NCBI GenBank assembly: GCA_040220895.1
Contig: JAVJVY010000019.1
Coordinates: forward strand, 124,001 to 188,000
Reading direction: 5' to 3'
Length of the DNA: 64,000 nt
DNA from: UBA11591 sp040220895
GTDB lineage: Bacteria > Bacteroidota > Bacteroidia > Flavobacteriales_E > Vicingaceae
The notes beneath the pieces are model-generated. The model made no database searches, was not told where the DNA came from, and was given only the letters and a program-made list of their open reading frames with translations. Position numbers and translations under genes: made by a program. This document shows, one piece after another, positions 7,993 through 18,800 of this stretch (position 1 is its first letter; each line of letters begins with the position of its first letter).

Positions 7993-9072
7993 ATGTTGCA
8001 ATACACCATTGGAAGGAGTATTTATGGCCTTTTGGTGCTTTTGGGGGTGATTAGTCTGATTTTTTTTCTATTTCACATCGTACCCGGTGACCCTGCTCGA
8101 ATGATGCTGGGACAGATGGGAGATCAAAAAGCAATGGAGGCCATTAAGAAGGACATTGGGGCAGATCTTCCAATTGGTTTGCAGTATATTAAGTATTTGA
8201 ATGATCTAAGCCCGTTGTCTATTCATGAAGAAATTCAAGAAGACCAATTTCTTTACCTGGAAAAGAACACTTACGATTATCACACACTTAGCCGGTTTAA
8301 CAGCAAGGTGGTGGTCCTCAAATGGCCCTATTTAAGAAGGTCCTATCAGTCACAAAAAAAAGTTGTAAATATCCTCGCAGAAGCCCTGCCCGCAACCTTG
8401 GTGTTGACTGCTGCGGCAATAGGATTCGCCTTTTTAATAGGTGTTTTTCTGGGAATAGTGGCTGCACTCAACCAAAATTCATTCGTGGACCGGTCGCTTT
8501 TGGTTATAGCTACAATTGGCATGTCTGGCCCTTCGTTTTTCATAGCCATTCTGATCTCTTGGTTCTTTGGCTTTGTATTGGCCGACTATACCGGCTTAAA
8601 TATGACGGGTAGTCTTATGGAAATAGATGATTACGGCCGGGGAAGTTATATTGACATTTCTAATTTAATCTTACCTGCCATAACTTTAGGTATAAGGCCG
8701 TTATCGGTAGTCATGCAACTCATGCGTAACTCGCTCCTGGATGTAATGGATCAGGATTATATTCGATCAGCGAGAGCAAAGGGATTGTCTGAGTGGGCTG
8801 TCATTGGTCGCCATGCAATCAGAAACTCACTTAATCCTGTTATAACGGCTGCGAGTGGTTGGTTTGCCGGGATGCTGGCGGGTGCAGTATTCGTGGAGAT
8901 GATTTTTGCCTGGAAAGGAATTGGTTGGACCATTTTCAGAGCGCTGGAACAATATGACCTTCCGGTTGTCATGGGTTCGGTTATTGTGATTAGTTCCATA
9001 TTTGTATTAATTAATATTCTGGTTGATATTCTATATACATTTCTTGATCCGAGAGTTAAACTTCAGAACTAA
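7993..9072 (+). CDS. ABC transporter permease, DppB/OppB type
   Basis: A 359-residue inner-membrane permease of the peptide/nickel ABC importer class. The N-terminus IYGLLVLLGVISLIFFLFHIVPGDPARMMLG is the classic DppB helix and periplasmic motif; the ATPase-contact EAA loop is SARAKGLSEWAVIGRHAIRNS near residue 260; and the last helices contain EMIFAWKGIG and LDPRV. Residues about 60-125 form a hydrophilic insert between helices 1 and 2. No DppC, ATPase or binding-protein gene lies nearby, so partners must be elsewhere. The stop overlaps the tpiA start by 1 base (TAATG), so the permease is transcribed with tpiA. Confidence 0.9.
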   Translation: MLQYTIGRSIYGLLVLLGVISLIFFLFHIVPGDPARMMLGQMGDQKAMEAIKKDIGADLPIGLQYIKYLNDLSPLSIHEEIQEDQFLYLEKNTYDYHTLSRFNSKVVVLKWPYLRRSYQSQKKVVNILAEALPATLVLTAAAIGFAFLIGVFLGIVAALNQNSFVDRSLLVIATIGMSGPSFFIAILISWFFGFVLADYTGLNMTGSLMEIDDYGRGSYIDISNLILPAITLGIRPLSVVMQLMRNSLLDVMDQDYIRSARAKGLSEWAVIGRHAIRNSLNPVITAASGWFAGMLAGAVFVEMIFAWKGIGWTIFRALEQYDLPVVMGSVIVISSIFVLINILVDILYTFLDPRVKLQN

Positions 9073-9833
9073 TGCGAAAAAAGATTGTTGCTGGAAATTG
9101 GAAAATGAACCTCAATTATCACGAAGCCATTGAGTTATTCAAATCCATCAAAGGCGGCTTAGAACGAAATCTAAACCTTCAAAGTATACTATTGTTTCCC
9201 GCTTATCCATTCCTGGATAAGCTGTTGGAGATGAATGATTTGGATTATTTGCACATAGGGGCACAGAATGTGTCTTCTGAACAGCGCGGTGCCTTCACAG
9301 GTGAGGTTTCTGCCGAGATGCTTTCCTCAATGAATGTCCAATACAGTCTGATAGGTCATAGCGAACGTCGTCATTTTTTTAAAGAGAATCATGAGTTGCT
9401 GAAAAACAAGGTGAATCAGGCTCTTTCACATAATATCAATCCCGTTTTTTGTTGTGGTGAAAGCCAGGAAGATCGCCAGACTTCAAATCATGAAGAGATA
9501 ATAGAACGTCAATTAATGGAATCTCTTTTTCATACAGAAGTTAACGATTTTAGAAAGTGCATCATAGCCTATGAGCCGGTTTGGGCAATAGGCACAGGTC
9601 AAACAGCCAGTCCCGAACAAGCCGAAGAAATGCATGTGTTCATACGCCAACTTATTGCAAAAAAATACGGCACCTCGGTTTCTGAAAATACTTTGATTCT
9701 TTACGGGGGTAGTTGTAATGCTGCTAATTCAGAGGAACTTTTTTCACTTCCAAATGTCGATGGAGGACTAATAGGAGGAGCTTCACTTAAGGCGGGTGAG
9801 TTTTTGACCATACTGTCAAATGCCGGAAAATAA
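9072..9833 (+). CDS. tpiA: Triosephosphate isomerase
   Basis: Interconverts dihydroxyacetone phosphate and glyceraldehyde-3-phosphate in glycolysis. The 253-residue chain has GNWKMN with catalytic N9 and K11, LIGHSERRH with the electrophilic histidine, AYEPVWAIGTG with the base glutamate and the mobile loop, and YGGSC near the phosphate site. Everything needed for activity is present. It begins on the last base of the upstream permease and its final 14 bases overlap prmA, so expression is coupled along the run. Confidence 0.97.
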   Translation: MRKKIVAGNWKMNLNYHEAIELFKSIKGGLERNLNLQSILLFPAYPFLDKLLEMNDLDYLHIGAQNVSSEQRGAFTGEVSAEMLSSMNVQYSLIGHSERRHFFKENHELLKNKVNQALSHNINPVFCCGESQEDRQTSNHEEIIERQLMESLFHTEVNDFRKCIIAYEPVWAIGTGQTASPEQAEEMHVFIRQLIAKKYGTSVSENTLILYGGSCNAANSEELFSLPNVDGGLIGGASLKAGEFLTILSNAGK

Positions 9834-10665
9834 TTCCTTCAAATTTATTTTTTCATTGAGTCCCATGGAACCCTGGGCCGAGGTATTCATTCAGGATTTG
9901 GCCAACATTGGCTTTGAAGCATTTGAGCTAAATTCAAACGAGGTCTACGCTTACATAGTCGAGGGGGATTTTAAAACCAAGTCTTTACAAGAGATCATTC
10001 TGGGTTATCAGGGCAGAATGAAAATTAATTATACACAAGAAGTGATTATCAAAAGAAACTGGAATAAAGAATGGGAGTCTAATTTTCATCCGGTAATTCT
10101 CACTAATGGCATTGGAGTTAGGGCCCATTTTCATCCGGTTCCGAAAAACATAGAATACGATCTCATCATTACCCCAAAAATGTCCTTTGGAACGGGTCAC
10201 CACGACACGACGCGATTAATGCTTACCGAGATGATGAACCTTGATTTTCATGGGAAGTCCGTGCTCGATGTAGGCAGTGGGACCGGCATTTTGGCCATAA
10301 TGGCAGAGAAATTGAGCGCATCGAGGATCATGGCTATTGACATTGAAGATTGGGCAGTTGAGAATGCAAAAGAAAATGCTTCCGTCAACAATTGTCACCA
10401 AATAGTCGTTGAAAAGGCAGAAATCCATCAGGTAAAAGACATATCGTATAATGTTATCTTAGCTAACATTAACTACAACGTGATCATGAACGATCTGCAA
10501 TCGTATAGCGAACGTCTGTCTGGTGGAGGTGATTTGTTGTTGAGCGGCTTTTTAAAAAAAGAAATTGAAGAGATCGTGAATGCGGCCAAACAATATGGCA
10601 TAAGTTTAAAAAACCATAGATTATCAGGGGATTGGGCCCTTTTACATTTGACCAAAACTTCATAA
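9820..10665 (+). CDS. prmA: Ribosomal protein L11 methyltransferase
   Basis: An S-adenosylmethionine-dependent enzyme that trimethylates ribosomal protein L11. Residues about 1-80 form the substrate-recognition domain; the catalytic domain starts at SFGTGHHDTTRLM, the PrmA signature. The SAM-binding motif is VLDVGSGTGILAI, and ANINYNVI is the NxN-type active-site motif. The length of 281 residues is normal. Its start lies inside the end of tpiA (14-base overlap) and its stop shares a base with the next gene's start codon. Confidence 0.95.
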   Translation: MPENNSFKFIFSLSPMEPWAEVFIQDLANIGFEAFELNSNEVYAYIVEGDFKTKSLQEIILGYQGRMKINYTQEVIIKRNWNKEWESNFHPVILTNGIGVRAHFHPVPKNIEYDLIITPKMSFGTGHHDTTRLMLTEMMNLDFHGKSVLDVGSGTGILAIMAEKLSASRIMAIDIEDWAVENAKENASVNNCHQIVVEKAEIHQVKDISYNVILANINYNVIMNDLQSYSERLSGGGDLLLSGFLKKEIEEIVNAAKQYGISLKNHRLSGDWALLHLTKTS

Positions 10666-13600
10666 TGAAATTGCTCGGTAAACTGATAGTACTAGCTTTC
10701 CTGTTTTCTCTTGGAAACAGGGTTTTGGCTCAATCAGTAGTTGTCCATTTTGCCGATGATTCAGTTACTTATTATAACCAACTCGAGGCTTTTATGAAAG
10801 ATGCCAGAAGCGACGAGGGCAAAATATTCATGAAAGAATTTGAACCTTATTGGTATGGAGGAAAATTCTCTGAAAACTATCGTCAGGGGGTGTATGCAGT
10901 GTGCAACCTCATGCTTAAAGCAAAAAAGAAGGCCTATCCTGATTTTAGGGATTACTTGTACACGGTACTAAGTTTTATTGATTCAAAATACCAAACCGAA
11001 GAAAGTTTTGGAGTTTGGCAGGAAACCGTAACGCGCATGCTTTCGAGTAGAAAGCGAAGTGTATTCGGAGATTACCTTTCTTTCTCCAGAAATTTGTTCG
11101 AACAAAATGCCATTTATGTTTCAGGTGCTGTTACTTGGGGAGTTGACAACAGTAATTATGATTTTGGATTCGATAGCCTGCCGAAGATCACGTTTAAAAA
11201 GCTCAACCTGATTTGTTACGCGAAAGGAGATAGTTCCACCATTTACGAAACATCCGGCACATTTTATCCCACAACGGATCTTTGGATAGGACGATCGGGT
11301 CACGTTAAATGGCTGCGGGCGGGTTTTGATGAAAAGGTGGTCAGGGCCGAAATTCTTGGTCAATATAAGATTGATATTCGCAAAACCAATTATGAGATCG
11401 ATACAGTAGAGTTTACCAATACCAATTATTTTGCCGAACAGACATTGAATGGAAAATTGATCGAAAAGGTCATCGCCCCTACCTCGAGTGGCAAAATTTC
11501 CTATCCTCGTTTTGAGTCTTTTGACAAACGCATTACCATAAAGAACATCGAACCCAATGTTAATTATACCGGAGGCTTTGCCATGTACGGTGAGCGATTT
11601 GTTGGCAAGGGATCAAAAGAAGAGCCTTCCATTATTTCATTTTACCGAAACGACACCTTGTTTTCAAGAGCTATTTCAGAGACTTTTCTGATTTATGACA
11701 ATAAGATTGTTTCGGAGAATGCAGCGATCCGATTCTATTTACAAGAGGATTCAATCTACCATCCAGGTTTGCAATTTAAATTTTTCAGGGAGCAAAAAGA
11801 GATAGCATTGATTCGAGACCGAAAAGGACAGTCAAGGAGCAGTTATTACAATTCCTTCCATCAAATTGATATGGATGTGGAACTCTTATCCTGGAAAATG
11901 GGTGAGGAAGAACTTTACTTTAAAAATCTTCTTGGAGGTACCAACAAGTATGCCTTGTTTGAATCTTCTAATTTCTTCAATGAAAATCGCTATTACGACG
12001 TTCAAGGTTATTCCGATCAAAGCCCTTTGGTCATCATTCACAACCTGGCCAAAAAGCGCGACACTAACTTGCTAAGTGTATATGATTTGGCCACCTTCAT
12101 GGGCATGTCAACGAACCAGGTTAATTTGCTCCTCTCTGACCTGTCGGCCCGTGGATTGATCGACCTTGACTATGCCAATGAAGAGTTTAAGGTTCTGGAC
12201 AGATTATATACCTATGTCTTTGGAAAAACGGGTTTCCGAGATTACGACGTGATTCAGTTTCATTCAGATCCAAAAGATGAAAATAATGGTATTCTCAATC
12301 TTTTAAACTATGACCTTCAACTAGAAGGGGTTGGTAGAATAATACTTAGTGATTCACAACAAGTGGTCATCTACCCAACCAACCGAGAGATCACGGTCAA
12401 AAAGAACAGAGATTTCATATTTGCAGGAATGATCCAGGCAGGTCGGCTTGATTTTTTCGGACGGGAGTTTTCATTTGAATACGACAATTTCAAGTTGAAT
12501 CTCACAAATGTCGATTCTCTCAGAATGATGGCACTGAGTAATGAGGTGGACGAATACGGGCGCAATAGCCTGAAACCGGTAAGGTCGGTTATAGAAGCTA
12601 TTAATGGAGAGCTATTGATCGATGCACCAGATAATAAATCGGGATTCAAGCTCACCCCTGATTATCCTATTTTTAAGTCGCTGAAAGATTCATACGTCTA
12701 TTATGATAAAAAATCAATCCATCAAGGGGTGTATAAAAGGGATTCCTTTTATTTCCATTTAGAGCCATTTACCATTGACTCCTTGGATAACTTTAGCAAC
12801 GAAGGATTGAGATTTGCGGGTGAATTCTTTTCAGGCGGGATTTTCCCGGATTTTGAAGAAGTACTTCGTTTGCAACCCGATTTTTCATTGGGCTTTGAGC
12901 GAAAAACACCGGAAGAGGGCTTTCCCGCCTATGGTGGAAAAGGGATATATTCAAACAATATAAATCTGAGCAATCGAGGCCTTCGCGGAGAGGGGAAACT
13001 AGAATACCTGACCTCAACTACTTTTTCACCTGATTTCATGTTCTTTCCTGATTCCATGAGAACCATTGCCGATGAATATTATGTTGCCCAGCAAAAAGAA
13101 GGAGTGGAGTACCCTAACGTGACCGCAGAAGATCTCCTGATTCAATGGAAACCAATGGGCGATGTACTATATGCAACAAAAATTGAGAAGCCTCTGGTTT
13201 TCTATGATAGCATATCTGAATTTCACGGGAAAACAACTTTGAGGCCTAGTGGCTTGACTGGAAATGGACTTTTTAAATTTGAAAAGGCTGAATTAGAGTC
13301 TCATAAAATCTCATTCTTATCGCGAACATTTGATTCCGATACTGCAGATTTTCGCCTGCTTGAGGGCGACGCGAGTGATCGACTCTCATTTTCCACAACC
13401 AATGTGAATGCCCATGTTGATTTTGATGAGCGCTTTGGGGAGTTCAAGTCAAATGGAGGAGGTTCGTACATCAATTTCCCGATCAACCAGTACATCTGTT
13501 TCATGGAAGAGTTTAAATGGTTTATGGATACAGAGGACATAGAATTGGCAGCGGGAGCGCATGGTGAAGAACAAGCAGCAACTGATACTTCAGATGTTAG

Positions 13601-15131
13601 ATTGGAAGGCGCCGAATTCATCTCAACCCATCCCGATCAAGATTCCCTTAGTTTCTTTTCCACCTTGGCTCGCTATGATTTAAGATCAAAGATTATCAAT
13701 GCAAAAGGTGTCCAATATATCTTAACGGCCGATGCCCGTGTTTATCCCGACAGTCAGCAGGTAATAGTTGAGCGAAAGGCGAAGATGCAAACCTTGGAAA
13801 ATTCTGGAATCGTTGCAAATACAGTCACACAATACCACAATATTTATAATGCCAGGGTAAATATTTTTGGTAAAAAGACATACGCCGGCTCAGGAACCAT
13901 AGATTATAAGGATGAAAATGAAATGACCCAGCAGATTCAATTAGATAACATCGATGTTGATACCACTGGACAGACAATTGCAACCGGAGTCATAGGTTCG
14001 GATGTTGGATTTACCCTAAGTAGGCACTTTGAGTACCGGGGTAAGGTAATACTCGAGGCGAGCAAAGCTTTTTTAACATTTAAGGGGGTTACCAGAATGA
14101 GTCACGAATGCGCCACACTTGATCGAGCTTGGGTAAAATTCAAATCTGAAATTGATCCCAAAAATATCTACATACCCGTAGATACGAATCTAGAAGATAT
14201 GGGAGATACCAAACTTTATGCCAGTATTATGCTCGGAGGCGATTCTTCTGGCGTTTATACCGCTTTCCTCAATAAGCGGAATAATTACAGCGATGCCTTT
14301 GTATTACCGGCTTACGGGTACCTGACATTTGACCGAGGGTCTGATGAATACCGGGTGTCGACAAGAGAAAAACTACAGGAAAATTCCCTAACGGGTAACT
14401 ATTTGAGTTTAGCTACCAAAAGCTGCAAGATTTACGGGGAAGGGAAGATTGACCTTGGAACCAACACCGGCCAGATTGTTGTCGACGGAGCCGGAAATAT
14501 GATTCACAACCAGACCGAGAACGAGGTTATTGTTGACATGATGATGCTGATCAATTTCCATTTTGAAGACAATGCGCTCAAAGAAATGGCTGAAGTGATC
14601 AACAAGAACATTGTCTTGGATCCAGTTAAGTTAGACCGCGAAACCTATGAAGATGGTCTCAGGGAATTACTGGGTAAGGAAGATGCGGATAAATTGATTT
14701 CCGATCTGGGGCTCTATGGTTCCTTTAAGAAATTCCCCAATGAACTCAATAAAAGCCTTTTCCTGAATGAGGTGAAATTCAAGTTCAATGAAGAAACCAA
14801 TTCCTACCTTTCATTCGGTAAAATCGGACTGGGGAATATTTTGAAGGAACAAGTGAATAAGTATGTGACGGGCAAGGTCGAACTTATCAAAAAACGAAGC
14901 GGAGACGTATTGAACATATATTTGGAATCGGATGCCAATACCTGGTTCTTCTTCAATTACTCAAGGGGGATTCTGTGGACCATTTCTTCGAACGAAGTAT
15001 TCAATACATTGATTTCGGAAACAAAGCCTGAAAAAGCAAAATTGGAGGTTAAAAGAAAAGAAGAACCATACAAATTTATGATCACGACCGAAAGAAAGCG
15101 AAGGGATTTTCTTCGCCGATTCGAAGAGTAG
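10665..15131 (+). CDS. Large exported protein of unknown function (1488 residues)
   Basis: I do not recognise a named family. The chain begins with a clear signal peptide (MKLLGKLIVLAFLFSLGNRVLAQ, about 23 residues), so it is exported; ATG at 10665 is chosen because it starts that signal. The body lacks transmembrane helices. The N-terminal 250 residues look mixed helical; the rest is rich in alternating beta segments with recurring forms such as LRPSGLTGNGLFKF, LSNRGLRGEGKLEYL and GEGKIDLGTNTGQIVVDGAGNM, suggesting a long repetitive beta structure. There is no T9SS C-terminal domain; the end is basic (ERKRRDFLRRFEE). Its place between prmA and plsY in a packed run suggests a constitutive envelope role. 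A remote AsmA/LPS-transport-like beta scaffold is possible but unproven. Confidence 0.8.
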   Translation: MKLLGKLIVLAFLFSLGNRVLAQSVVVHFADDSVTYYNQLEAFMKDARSDEGKIFMKEFEPYWYGGKFSENYRQGVYAVCNLMLKAKKKAYPDFRDYLYTVLSFIDSKYQTEESFGVWQETVTRMLSSRKRSVFGDYLSFSRNLFEQNAIYVSGAVTWGVDNSNYDFGFDSLPKITFKKLNLICYAKGDSSTIYETSGTFYPTTDLWIGRSGHVKWLRAGFDEKVVRAEILGQYKIDIRKTNYEIDTVEFTNTNYFAEQTLNGKLIEKVIAPTSSGKISYPRFESFDKRITIKNIEPNVNYTGGFAMYGERFVGKGSKEEPSIISFYRNDTLFSRAISETFLIYDNKIVSENAAIRFYLQEDSIYHPGLQFKFFREQKEIALIRDRKGQSRSSYYNSFHQIDMDVELLSWKMGEEELYFKNLLGGTNKYALFESSNFFNENRYYDVQGYSDQSPLVIIHNLAKKRDTNLLSVYDLATFMGMSTNQVNLLLSDLSARGLIDLDYANEEFKVLDRLYTYVFGKTGFRDYDVIQFHSDPKDENNGILNLLNYDLQLEGVGRIILSDSQQVVIYPTNREITVKKNRDFIFAGMIQAGRLDFFGREFSFEYDNFKLNLTNVDSLRMMALSNEVDEYGRNSLKPVRSVIEAINGELLIDAPDNKSGFKLTPDYPIFKSLKDSYVYYDKKSIHQGVYKRDSFYFHLEPFTIDSLDNFSNEGLRFAGEFFSGGIFPDFEEVLRLQPDFSLGFERKTPEEGFPAYGGKGIYSNNINLSNRGLRGEGKLEYLTSTTFSPDFMFFPDSMRTIADEYYVAQQKEGVEYPNVTAEDLLIQWKPMGDVLYATKIEKPLVFYDSISEFHGKTTLRPSGLTGNGLFKFEKAELESHKISFLSRTFDSDTADFRLLEGDASDRLSFSTTNVNAHVDFDERFGEFKSNGGGSYINFPINQYICFMEEFKWFMDTEDIELAAGAHGEEQAATDTSDVRLEGAEFISTHPDQDSLSFFSTLARYDLRSKIINAKGVQYILTADARVYPDSQQVIVERKAKMQTLENSGIVANTVTQYHNIYNARVNIFGKKTYAGSGTIDYKDENEMTQQIQLDNIDVDTTGQTIATGVIGSDVGFTLSRHFEYRGKVILEASKAFLTFKGVTRMSHECATLDRAWVKFKSEIDPKNIYIPVDTNLEDMGDTKLYASIMLGGDSSGVYTAFLNKRNNYSDAFVLPAYGYLTFDRGSDEYRVSTREKLQENSLTGNYLSLATKSCKIYGEGKIDLGTNTGQIVVDGAGNMIHNQTENEVIVDMMMLINFHFEDNALKEMAEVINKNIVLDPVKLDRETYEDGLRELLGKEDADKLISDLGLYGSFKKFPNELNKSLFLNEVKFKFNEETNSYLSFGKIGLGNILKEQVNKYVTGKVELIKKRSGDVLNIYLESDANTWFFFNYSRGILWTISSNEVFNTLISETKPEKAKLEVKRKEEPYKFMITTERKRRDFLRRFEE

Positions 15132-15141
15132 CAGAAGTGTA

Positions 15142-15801
15142 ATGATCACCTTAAATTCTATCGTATTATTGATAGCTGCCTATTTGCTCGGATCCATGCC
15201 TTTTTCAGTATGGGTCGGTCAGTTGTTCTATAAAATTGATGTCCGCGAATACGGCAGCGGAAATGCAGGAGCCACCAACACCATGCGAGTTTTAGGTAAA
15301 AGGGCGGGAATATCGGTTCTAGTATTGGATGTCATGAAAGGAGTTGCTGCAGTCAACTTATTGCGTATAACAGACGAGTATATTCCTGGAACTCAGATGT
15401 TCGTCAACATGCAATTGGTGCTAGGGATTGCAGCTTTATTTGGCCATATATTCCCTGTTTATGCCGGTTTTAGAGGTGGAAAGGGTATATCCACTCTTTT
15501 AGGCGTGGTCATTGCGTTGGATGGTGGTGCGGCCTTTTATTCCTGTGCTGTGTTTCTTCTGGTGCTAATTACCACCAGGTATGTTTCGCTTAGTTCCATA
15601 ATTGCATCCATCTTTTTGCCGATTTACGTCATATTTATTGAGGACGTAACTTTCCTATCCCTTATTGGTTTTTCTCTATTTATTACCATCATTGTGGTTT
15701 TGACTCATCAAAAGAACATAGAGCGCCTGCTCAGAAGGGAAGAGACCAAGATATTTGCTAGTAAAAGCCAGTTGGATGAAGACGATGAAATTGACGATTG
15801 A
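15142..15801 (+). CDS. plsY: Acyl-phosphate:glycerol-3-phosphate acyltransferase
   Basis: Makes lysophosphatidic acid from acyl-phosphate and glycerol-3-phosphate, the first membrane step of phospholipid synthesis. The 219-residue chain has about five hydrophobic helices and the three PlsY motifs: GSMPFSVWVG near the N-terminus, GSGNAGATNTMRVLGKRAG, and GHIFPVYAGFRGGKGISTLLG, followed by a third loop ending in THQKNIERLLRREE. The acidic tail SQLDEDDEIDD is a lineage extra. It follows the large unknown gene by 10 bases and its stop touches the next start. Confidence 0.95.
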   Translation: MITLNSIVLLIAAYLLGSMPFSVWVGQLFYKIDVREYGSGNAGATNTMRVLGKRAGISVLVLDVMKGVAAVNLLRITDEYIPGTQMFVNMQLVLGIAALFGHIFPVYAGFRGGKGISTLLGVVIALDGGAAFYSCAVFLLVLITTRYVSLSSIIASIFLPIYVIFIEDVTFLSLIGFSLFITIIVVLTHQKNIERLLRREETKIFASKSQLDEDDEIDD

Positions 15802-18800
15802 TGGGGATAAAAGGACTTAAACTAATATTCGTTTTTCACTTCTTAGTACTGATTGCACTGTTGTGCAATTTCCGGGCTTTTTCACAGACAAGTTTTGGTT
15901 CGGAATCGGAAATGATCAAGGCAGCGGATCAAATGTTCGAAGATGCTCAGTTTTCAAAAGCCATGCCCCTTTATAGTCAGTTGGTCAGTTTATATCCGAA
16001 GGATTGGAATTACAACATGAAATACGGGGTTTGCCTGCTGCATGCCGATAGAGACAAAACAGCCTGCCTGAAATACCTCAAATACGCCTCGTCAAAAACG
16101 GATGCTGACCCTATAGCGCATTATTACTACGGCCGGGGACTTCATCTAAACTATGAATTGCAGAAGGCCATCAAGTTTTATAAAATGTTTAAAACAGAGG
16201 GTAGTTCCAAAGAAATAGCGGCCCTTGATGTTGATCGGAACATCCAAATGTGTGCGAATGGTAAGGATCTATTGGTCAATATTTTTGATCTGAATGTAAT
16301 TGATAAGCAGGAGATATCAAGGAGTGAATTTTTCAGAATATACGACCTGGGTGATATCGGGGGTAAGATCATTGTCAAACCGGATGAATTCAAGAGTAAG
16401 CTCGATTTAAAGAACAATAAGAATTCCCTGATTTATCTTCCTCCCGATGCCCGCACATTGTATTTTTCAGGTTACGGGAGCGATAAAAACAAGGGCCTGG
16501 ACATATTTCGGGTACGAAAGCAATCATCCGGAGACTGGGGTGCCCCTGAAAATCTTGGGAGTCCCATCAATACTCAATTTGATGAAGATTACCCCTTTAT
16601 GCATCCCGACGGGACCATGTATTTTGCCAGCAAGGGGCATAACAGCATGGGAGGGTATGATTTGTTTAAAAGCACCTACAACGAGAGCACTGATACCTGG
16701 TCCGCCCCCGAAAATCTCAATTTTGCCATCAGTTCAACCTTCGACGATATTCTGTTTATATCAGATGTCAGCGGACAGTTGGCCTATTTTGCCAGCGACA
16801 GAAATTCAGTGGATGGCAAGATCGTGGTCTACCGGGTACAGGTTGAGCGTAAAGCCTTCGATCTGGCATTTTTAAGTGGAAAATTTGTGTCTGAAGGAAA
16901 CACGGACATTACCTCTGCCAAGATCAGCATTTATGATATTGAGGCCAACGAAAAAGTGGGGACTTTTTTTAGTGACAAGGATGATGGGTCATACAATATT
17001 CCACTTCCCAAGAGCGGCACTTCATACAAGTTTATAGTAGAAACCGATGACGATTCACCGGTGCATACGGGTAAAGTGGATATCCCCGAGCAAAGTGAAT
17101 TAGTGAGTTTAAAGCAGGAAATAAGGTTGGTCGGGACGGGGGAAAACCAAAAACTTGTGATTAAAAACCTGTTCGATCAGTCTTCGCAAGCAGCCGTTAA
17201 TTCAGATAACATGGTGTCTTTGTTAAGGTCCGCCTCTGAACTTGAAGTCAATTCGAGGCTGGAAGACATTGATCTGACATCCGCTAAAAAAGCCGAAGCC
17301 GGGCTTGTCACCAATGCCGGTAAGGACATTGCTTCAATGGAATTGCGATACAAGGCCTTGAGCGAGGACCTTTCCAAATTTCAGAATAAATTGTCCAGCG
17401 AGATTTCAAAACTCAAATCGGACCTGGCATTTGGATATTCCTATTCCTATTCCAGAGCTAAAACCGCCGATAAAATGTATGTGTCTGTTGAGGAAACAAG
17501 GCAGCGTATGGAAAATGAGGTGAAGGATGCAGCAAAAAAACAGCAGCTAGATCAAATTCTTTCAAAACGCGCCGAACTCGAGCCAGTGGCATCTGATGCC
17601 ATAGTCGCTTATGATTTTACGCTCAGCTTGGAAAATGAATTGGAAGAGAAACAGCGCGATCTTGAACGTCTCAACAAGGTCATATCAGAAGTGAGAAATG
17701 CCGGCGCCAATCCTTCAGATGACAAAAAGCAGGTCTTGCTCGAAGAACATAGCCCAATGCTCAATGACCTATCGGCCATGAGGTCGGCATACGACATGGC
17801 ACCCCAACGATACGACGAATTGCTTAAAAATTCCTCAGAAAAGCTTGTTAAAAAAGAAGGGTACTACAAGGATATACGTCGTGATATTGATGGCCTTAAG
17901 GCGGATTTACTAAGACTTGAGAACGAAATTGCCAGCACCGGGAATAAAAAAGCGAAGGCCCAACTAATGTCAGAAAAGGGAACGAAAGAAATCGATCTTG
18001 AAGACCTTTCTTATGAATTTGAAGATGTCAGTAAAAGCTATTCGAAGCAGAAAGCCGATTACCGGGGGCTGCTGAGCGATTCAAAACAACTTGATAAATT
18101 TTTATTGGCCCTCAAGAATAATACTTCTGTGGCCGTTACACCAACAGATGATGAAAAGCAGGAATTGGTAAAGCTCATCGATTATTTTAGAGAACAACGT
18201 TACATTGAAGATGCTTTGGGCGATGATATGAAAAATGTGATGGCCATGGGGTCGCCCTCTGATTTAAAGAATACCGCTCAATTTTATCCCGCGGTTGACA
18301 ATGAAGGGAAACAAGTTGACTACGACGAACTTTATTTCATCAATCTTTCGGCATTGGAAATCTTGCCGGAAGATGAGAAAAAGAACAACGAATTATCCAA
18401 ACTATACAGGAACTGGGCACAAACTGTATCAGAGGACAAGAAAATTCAGGAGAACCAACTGACATTCACCGAAAAAAAGGGTGATAAAGAGATCATATCA
18501 GAACGGATCGAGATTTTAACCTCCAAACAGCTCGAATACCAAATGAAGTCCGAACGTTATGCCGATGCCACACTTGCCTTTAACCAGCCCCAAATGGAGT
18601 CAGAAGGGAATTCATCTTCTTCATCCGGAAATGAATTTGCCAATGCAGAACCAATCAATGATCAGGGTGTTTCTGATGTAGGAACTGAAAATCCGATCCT
18701 AAAGTCTCCAACTTCCGGTGCAACAATGATAGAAATTCCAAAAGGAAATTCACCACAAAAATCCGGAGCAGCAGCGGCATTGGCCATAACATCTATAGCC

